A stretch of 64,000 nucleotides of DNA from Phaffia rhodozyma (Eukaryota; Basidiomycota; Tremellomycetes; Cystofilobasidiales; Mrakiaceae): contig JACGZH010000010.1 in NCBI GenBank assembly GCA_014706385.1, positions 310,001 through 374,000 of the forward strand, given 5' to 3'. The notes under the pieces are model-generated. The model saw only the letters and a list, made by a program, of their open reading frames with translations. It made no database searches and was not told the origin of the DNA. Positions 58,084 to 64,000 of this stretch are shown in pieces; position 1 is the first letter of the stretch, and the number at the start of each line of letters is the position of its first letter. The position numbers were made by a program, and so were the translations under genes.

Positions 58084-60454
58084 TCAGGCAGGAGAAAGCT
58101 CCAAGGCGTCTCTCACCACCCTTTCCACGACGGATCCCTTCAACGGCAATTCGGTTGAATCCCAGTCTTCACTCTGGGTCTGACCATCGACCAACCAGTT
58201 GCTTTTCTCGTAGACCTGATCGTTCCGAACGATGACGTGTTTGAATCCGAGGAGGCCCGACATCATCTCGTTCACACCTGTACTCGTCCAGCCATGATCA
58301 TCGAGCACAAAAAGAAGAAATGGGAGAAAGGAAAAGGAAGGTGGGGGACATTTGAAAAAAGAAGAAGAAAAAAAAAGTCGTATTGATCAGCGCGCCAGGT
58401 CAAATCGAAGAAGAGACAGATGGAGATAGACATGATACGTACGGACAAAGCTATTCTCGTCGAAGATCTCGATGACAGTAGCTCCTGGTGGGAGCCAGAA
58501 CGATGTAGTCATCAGATCATCACCCTTATGCGAGATCAACACCTATTTTCGAGAATGGGCAAGTGTATCCAAAATCAGACGGTCGGCCGCTTCTCTTCAA
58601 AGGAATGAGGAGCAACAGATGAGACGAGCTAATAATTTCGACTAACGTTGGTTTTAGCAAGCAAGGGTATCAGATCTTCTTTTTCGACGTTTCCTACGAT
58701 GGTAAGATGAACTCTGTTTAAATATCGATAAAAAAATAGTAAGCGACAGCACAGGAGGGCAGAGTTCGTGGGATAGTGAAGAACCAAAGGAAGACGTACT
58801 CAGCATGATTAGCAAGGCGACGGAGAGACTTGACAAGGTCTTGGTAGGCATCTCGAGAAAGCGAGGGAGCCAGGTGCTAGAGTTGCCCCGAGAGGTACCG
58901 GATGAGGAAAAGAAGAGGAGGGCGATGACGAAGAGAATTGGCTTTAGTGCGGAAGGAAAGAAAGGCCAAGGAGACAGATGAAATAGAACAACGCACAGAG
59001 CTCTCTCTGGTGAGATAAACTACGACTGGGCGCTCGTTTGTGATTTCGACCTCGGCGCCCAACATGTCTAGTGCAGTGGTCCGGTATGGTTCGAACCAGG
59101 TGAGCGGACCAGCGGCCTTGTGAGTGTCGAGCGGAAGAGTGGCCATCTTGGACATCATTTTGCTCCAATGGTGGGTTTCGATCGCTTTGTGTGCGGCCCC
59201 TGCGTGGATGAATGAGTGGGTATGAGCCCATTGAAAGAAGAGGAAGAAAGGGGAAAGAGAAAGAGTAAGAGTAAGAAAGCAAGTAGAAAAGGAGACGCAC
59301 ATCGATCGACAACAACGACCTTGTCAAACATGATGATGTCTCCGGATTCTTGGTAAGCTTCCCAGTCTGGAGAATGAATGAGTTGTGCTCCGGGCAAGGT
59401 GACGTTGACGAGCCATGAATCTAGGAAGGAATGGGAGAAGAGAGGAAAGGACAGAATAGGCAGAAAGGCAGGCACAGTCAAGTCCTGATGCAAGCGGGAC
59501 AGAACGAAAGTTAGGAAGGCATAGAAACATACTTAATCCAGAGCCATCCTTCCAAGATTCCTCATTTGGTGATACTTCGCAATGAGGGAAGATCAATCTG
59601 GATGGCACATCTTTGATGCCCGCGAGGGAAAGTGCTCGGAGACTAGGAATGTAAACCTCTGGTGCAAAGTGCCTATTAGAGAAACACGCAGATCCATGGT
59701 GAGATGACGATTTGAACGTAAAAGAAAGAACGTGAAGTGAAAAAAAAAAAAAAAAAACATGCTCACACGTAATGAACCATAAGACCGGCTGGCCCTGCAT
59801 CGTCGTGATAGATGACCTGATAGATAGTGAGAGCGATAAGGGTGAAAGATGTCAAGAGATCAAGTGGATAGATCAGAAGAGAGAACGAAGGAAGGAAGAG
59901 AGAAAGCTGCCGAGAGGATTACGCACAGCGACACCTTCAAGTACCCTAGCCTCCGCCGGGTGAATGGCCGAATCACTCATAGCAGCCACCGTCTTTTTCC
60001 ACCAAGTATGACCGTCCTTGGCATGGACAAATGTTTTAGGTTTGCCCTCTTGAGAAGTAGCGACTCTATCATCGTCGATCGGCTCAGCATCCAATTCGGT
60101 AGCTGCTACGAGCTGACCACCGTACAGGTAGAGGTTCTCGAAGACGTTGTAGCCCTCAATGTTGCCAAGCTGCCAGGTCGGACGGAACGTTGACGTGAGG
60201 GACTCTGTGGGCGGCGGAGGGATGGGTATTCGGTGATGGCCGTGCTTTGCTGGGAACGGCTGGCGAGGTGGACCACTCGAAAACTTGACCACGGTTGGTG
60301 GTTCTGGTTTCGAGCCTGATTGGACTGGATCAGGGAGGGTCGAGGGGAACGATTGAGAGAAGGAAGGACCGTTCGGCTGTGAGAGAAAGTAGTAGGCTAT
60401 GAAAACGATAGAGAGAATTGAGGCCAGCCTGATGTTCTTTCTGCTAAGGACCAT
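58084..60454 (-). CDS. GT61-family (DUF563) type II Golgi glycosyltransferase
   Basis: Membrane glycosyltransferase of the family that includes EOGT and plant xylosyltransferases. The start at 60454 gives MVLSRKNIRLASIL and a single anchor (LASILSIVFIAYYFL), typical of type II Golgi enzymes. The longer open frame from 60637 would add a second hydrophobic stretch and is less likely. The lumenal domain has LGNIEGYNVFENLYLYGGQL and a DDAGPAGLMVHYV segment. FAPEVYIPSLRALSLAGIKD, DIIMFDKVVVVDR, ERPVVVYLTRE and VHLTIVGN follow. The donor-site region VLISHKGDDLMTTSFWLPPG leads into ATVIEIFDENSF. The final exon GVNEMMSGLLGFKHVIVRND ends at 58084. The usual HGxGLT of the family reads HKGDDL here. About eight introns; one has an 18-base A run on the plus strand (59740-59757), which is the polypyrimidine tract. 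Acceptor and donor sugars unknown. Confidence 0.82.
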
Positions 60455-61855
60455 GTTGGGCAAGACTATGCGATGGTGAACAAGAAGGAAGGAAGAAAGA
60501 AAGAAACCTAGAAGAAAACAAGAAGAAGTCAGACGACGACGACAACGACGATGATAACTACAGGGCTGAAATAGATCGAGGATGAGAGAGAGTGAGAGAT
60601 TCGATGTGAGCAAGAAGATATCAGAGAGAAGGAGCACAAGAAATATCGGAGGCGTAGGGCTAAGAGGTCATATAGAGTTGTGAGTGTTACATAAGGTTGT
60701 GTTAAGTAGGATTATCAATCGGATAATTTCAAATACCTCACACATACGTGTAGATCATTCAAGTATTAACATCTAAGACCCCCCCGGAGGACAAACCTTA
60801 TATCATATAATTTATGATAATCAAATAAAAATGATAATTAGACTTCGGACCGCGTTTGAGTTCGGTCGTGATTTTGTCCCGAGCAGAGACTAGGCCGAAC
60901 AAGACAGGCGAGTAACGCGTCCACGTGCCGTTCTGAATAGAGCTATAATGGCCCATGCTACGGAGGCTATAAGGAGCTATGAGAATTTCCGAGAGAAGTC
61001 TAGGCGCGAGCATTTCGGCTTCCAGATCTTAGGGAACAAGGCTAAATGAAATGGAATGGCAGGGATGACGGATAGGAGGTGATCTACTGAGGATCTTAGC
61101 TTGGAGAACCATATCTAGAGGAGCGCGCAAGCGTTCCCTTTGTGTCGTTCCACCCAGGAAGAAACAGCAAGCTGGTTGGCACTCCATTACTAGACAACAG
61201 GATTATCAACCTGAAGATTATCAAGCACATAGGATGAAGAGAAGGAGCATGATGGAATGAGAAAGCATGATGGATAATAGGTCATAAGAAGTGGCTACAA
61301 AGTGCGTGCATGTGTTACCTGATCGTGTATCTTCATAGAAGCTGTGCTACGAGTAGATGTTAGGGAAGGGGGCTGAACTGATAACAGGGGAATTATGAAG
61401 TAGTAACTACACAAAGGCTCTTACGTTTCAGGAAAGAAGTTCAGGCTCTTGGAACCGGAAAACAGGATTGATAGGATCACTAAGGACGAGGACAAGAGAG
61501 CAAGTAGAGAATGAGCAGTAAAAAAGGATTTAAACTTGAAATTTCATCTACCAAGTGGCCGAGAACGTCCGTCTTATACATGGTTCTCAGACCCTATGAA
61601 CGTTGTAGTACGATGCGCTGGTAGTATGAGAGGTTTATGGGTTACGGCTTACCAATCAAGTGTAACTCAGGCTTCGTTGCGGACAAGGTACATTCCTGGC
61701 GATAGATCATACATCACGTGATATGTAACATCACCCATCAACCCACATACTCGCCCTCACTCTTTCCCATCTCTCTGTACATTGTTGTCTCTGTCTTGTA
61801 CATTCTCTCCTCGTCCACACACACTCACACACGCACTCTGTCCATCGCTCATCCA
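60455..61855. promoter_or_regulatory. Divergent intergenic region, GT61 / APL2
   Basis: 1.4 kb between divergent starts. A CT/AC-rich tract with (CACA)n lies at 61800-61835 just before the APL2 start. AT-rich sequence and CCCCCC lie at about 60780-60840. I looked for tRNA and other RNA genes and found none. Confidence 0.5.
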
Positions 61856-64000
61856 ATGGTCGTACCCAAGAAAGGTAAGCATAGAGAGCTGAAGTCCTTT
61901 TCTCCTTCTTCTTCTTGCCTCATACATCTTTGGTCAGCTTCCTGTCATTCGACCTCTTACGTTATCCACCCCACAAACATACGAACCAAACAGGCGAAAA
62001 CTATGAACTACGGTCCGACCTCAACTCAGAGTACAAGGACAAACGGGCCGATGCCATCAAGCGGGTCATTGCCAACATGACTGTCGGCAAAGACGTTTCT
62101 GGGTTATTCCCTGACGTCCTCAAGGTCTGTTTCGTTTGTGTTCAGCGGTTGATCCCGCTTCTCGCTCGTGCTGATATCTATTTCGTTTTGTTGAATGGGC
62201 CTGTCGTACAGAACATGGTGTGCTCTTTCCTTCCTCCCCCTTTTCTCTCTCTTTATCTCTCCGCATCCTTTCCTGACCAATAGACCTCTCGCTTTTCATC
62301 CCAATCAAGCAAACGGATGACTTGGAACAAAAAAAGGTTCGTCTTCATTTTCAGACGCGTATCTTCACGACCGATAGATTCGATCGACCCTCATAGCTTA
62401 TTCCTGACCCTTTCCCTACATCCACACCCACACCTACAGCTCGTTTACCTATACCTGATGAATTATGCTAGCACTCAGCCTGAACTTGTTATTCTCGCCG
62501 TCAATACGTTTGTCAAAGTGTGTTTCCATCTGGGCTCTTTTCAGTTACTCTTTCCTCTTCATCGCCGGTTCATCAGAACTCATACGGTTTCCATATGTTC
62601 TTCTTCTTCTTCTTCTTCTTCTTCTTCTAGGACACTGCGGATCCTAACCCTCTTGTCCGCGCACTTGCCATACGTACTATGGGCTGCCTCCGAGCGGAGA
62701 AAATCATCGATTACCTCTCGGATCCGTTGCAAAAGTGCCTCCGGGATGACGACCCATACGTTAGAAAGACGGCCGCTCTTGCAGTTGCCAAGTTGTACGA
62801 CCTAAAACCAGAACTGGCGGTCGATAACGGTTTTGTCGAGCAGCTCAAAGACATGGTCGGAGATAGCAACCCTATGGTGAAATCTTTGTAGCCTCGTTTC
62901 TTGTTCTTCGCTTCGTTCGAATCATTCTAACTGTTCCAACCTTTCTGCGTCACAACGACATATCAACCTAAACCTACCGTTCATCGTTCCTTTTCAATCC
63001 AGGTTGTCGCTAATGCCGTTGCTGCACTGACTGATATCCACGACATCGCGCTCTCCAACCAAGCCTCCGCGTCGTCGGCTTCCCCGCCAGGTTCACCTAC
63101 CTCGGCTGAGCAAACGTCCGAAGGAATCTTTATCATCGACGCTCATGTACTCAACAAGTTGCTCGTCGCACTGAATGAATGCTCTGAATGGGGCAGAATC
63201 GCCATCCTCTCCGCCCTTGCCAGATACAAGGCCGCTGACGTGGAAGAGAGCGAGCACATTTGCGAACGAGTCATGCCTCAATTCCAACACGCCAACGGTT
63301 CCGTCCTCCTTAGTGCTGTCCGGGTTGGTTCCATCTATTGTCTTCCTCCTCTTTTTTTTGTCCCAATGCTCATTCAAATTCGTGTTATCTCTGCTCGCCC
63401 TGTCTTCCTGGCTCACTTTGTAGGTTGTCATGATTCACATGAAGAATGTAGAGCGGGAGGATCTGATAAAACAGCTTGTGCGAAAGATGGCTCCCCCGTT
63501 AGGTACACCCGTTGCCTCATTTATCGGTTTCTCTTTGTGATGGATCTAATCAGTTTCTCTTTCTTATACCACAGTCACCCTAGTGTCCTCCGCGCCGGAA
63601 ATTCAATGGGTTGCGCTCCGGAACATCAACCTTCTCCTTCAGAAACGGCCTGATATCTTGCAGAACGAGATGCGTGTGTTCTTTTGCAAATATAACGATC
63701 CGCCCTATGTCAAGGTAGAGAAACTCGAGATTATGGTCCGATTAGCAGGGGAAAAGAACGTAGACACGTTGTTGAGCGAACTCAAAGAGTATGCATCAGA
63801 GGTCGACGTCGACTTTGTCCGAAAGTCTATCAAGGCGATCGGTCAAACTGCGATTAAGATCCCTGAGGCGACGGACAGATGTGTGAATGTGTTGCTCGAG
63901 TTGATTGCCACCAGAGTCAGCTACGTCGTCCAAGAGGCCATCGTCGTGATGAAGGCAAGGGAGTTTTCCTCTCTTCTTCTTCCGCAACCTGCATATCGGG
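61856..64000 (+). CDS. APL2: AP-1 adaptor complex beta subunit (beta-adaptin), partial at 3' end
   Basis: Clathrin adaptor large subunit at the trans-Golgi/endosome. Exons: 61856-61874 (MVVPKK), 61994-62124 ([20 protein letters not shown] to FPDVLK), 62212-62217 (6 nt, NM), 62310-62336 (27 nt, QTDDLEQKK) and 62440-62517 ([20 protein letters not shown]). Then 62631-62876 ([20 protein letters not shown]), 63003-63323 ([20 protein letters not shown]), 63424-63502 ([18 protein letters not shown]) and 63575-63954 ([20 protein letters not shown] to [10 protein letters not shown]). The joined protein matches beta-adaptin residue by residue through the Armadillo-like trunk; the hinge and ear lie beyond the window. 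The reading after VVMK loses the family pattern, so a GC donor (AAG|GCAAGG at 63955) probably starts the next intron. A beta subunit of AP-2 is the alternative, but the trunk is closest to AP-1 type. Confidence 0.9.
62599..62627 (+). repeat. (TTC)n microsatellite in an APL2 polypyrimidine tract
   Basis: About ten TTC units run directly into the acceptor TTCTAG of the fifth APL2 intron. The tract forms the whole polypyrimidine signal, and its length could affect splicing. Confidence 0.95.
63955..64000 (+). other. Probable GC-AG intron start in APL2
   Basis: The conserved exon ends at ATGAAG and is followed by GCAAGG, the consensus form of a GC donor. Continued translation ([11 protein letters not shown]) does not match beta-adaptin, which should read close to DIFRKYP here. 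No GT donor exists at the right frame point. Confidence 0.7.

Noticed and set aside
60455..60637. ATG at 60637 as start of the GT61 gene
   Set aside because: It would add a second hydrophobic N-terminal stretch. ATG 60454 gives the standard type II anchor layout.
1..64000. A biosynthetic, defence or mobile cluster
   Set aside because: No transposase, integrase, reverse transcriptase, terminal repeats, PKS/NRPS or terpene enzymes were seen. Gene content is dispersed housekeeping functions.

Overview
The window is nuclear DNA of an intron-rich fungus, almost certainly a basidiomycete and probably a Tremellomycete of the Cystofilobasidiales type (Phaffia/Xanthophyllomyces-like). That assignment is an inference. 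It rests on the gene set (WSC protein, PCL cyclin, FHA-RING Dma1, hybrid histidine kinase, fungal GT61, ENA-type ATPase), on very many short introns (mostly 60-110 nt) with GTRNGY donors, and on tiny exons. No tRNA, rRNA, transposon or CRISPR array was found. All protein genes are interrupted, so the spans below run from start codon to stop codon with introns included.

Layout, left to right. An ENA-type cation P-type ATPase (minus, 3' end outside the window), then the checkpoint clamp subunit HUS1 (minus). A secreted four-domain WSC protein (plus) converges on SAGA subunit SPT3 (minus). SPT3 is head-to-head with a D-arabinose 1-dehydrogenase (ARA2-like, plus), which converges on a large Ser/Pro-rich protein of unknown function (minus). 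The ING/PHD protein YNG2 (minus) is head-to-head with the three-RRM SR-like protein GBP2/HRB1 (plus), followed by a MAPEG membrane protein (plus). A secreted amidase (minus) diverges from an MFS transporter of the YCR023C/ZIF-like type (plus). A 3.5 kb gene-free stretch with a TG microsatellite precedes a PCL-type G1 cyclin (plus). Then come an FHA-RING ubiquitin ligase (DMA1-like, plus) and a GAF hybrid histidine kinase (plus). These are followed by PIG-L/GPI12 (minus), a TLDc/OXR1 protein (minus), an RNPS1-like SR protein (plus), a GT61 glycosyltransferase (minus) and the beta subunit of the AP-1 adaptor (APL2, plus, 3' end outside the window).

The genes are mostly housekeeping and do not form an obvious biosynthetic cluster. 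Several serve chromatin, cell-cycle and checkpoint control (HUS1, SPT3, YNG2, PCL cyclin, DMA1). Others serve mRNA processing and export (GBP2, RNPS1) or the secretory and surface system (WSC, PIG-L, GT61, APL2).

The most striking property is exon architecture. By joining exons against conserved family motifs I find at least twelve internal microexons of 6-27 nt. One of 6 nt lies in APL2, and one of 12 nt encodes only the Met-Ser-His-Glu of the histidine kinase phosphorylation box. Several are multiples of three with phase-0 flanks, so skipping them would remove a catalytic residue without breaking the frame. A probable GC-AG intron lies at the right edge.
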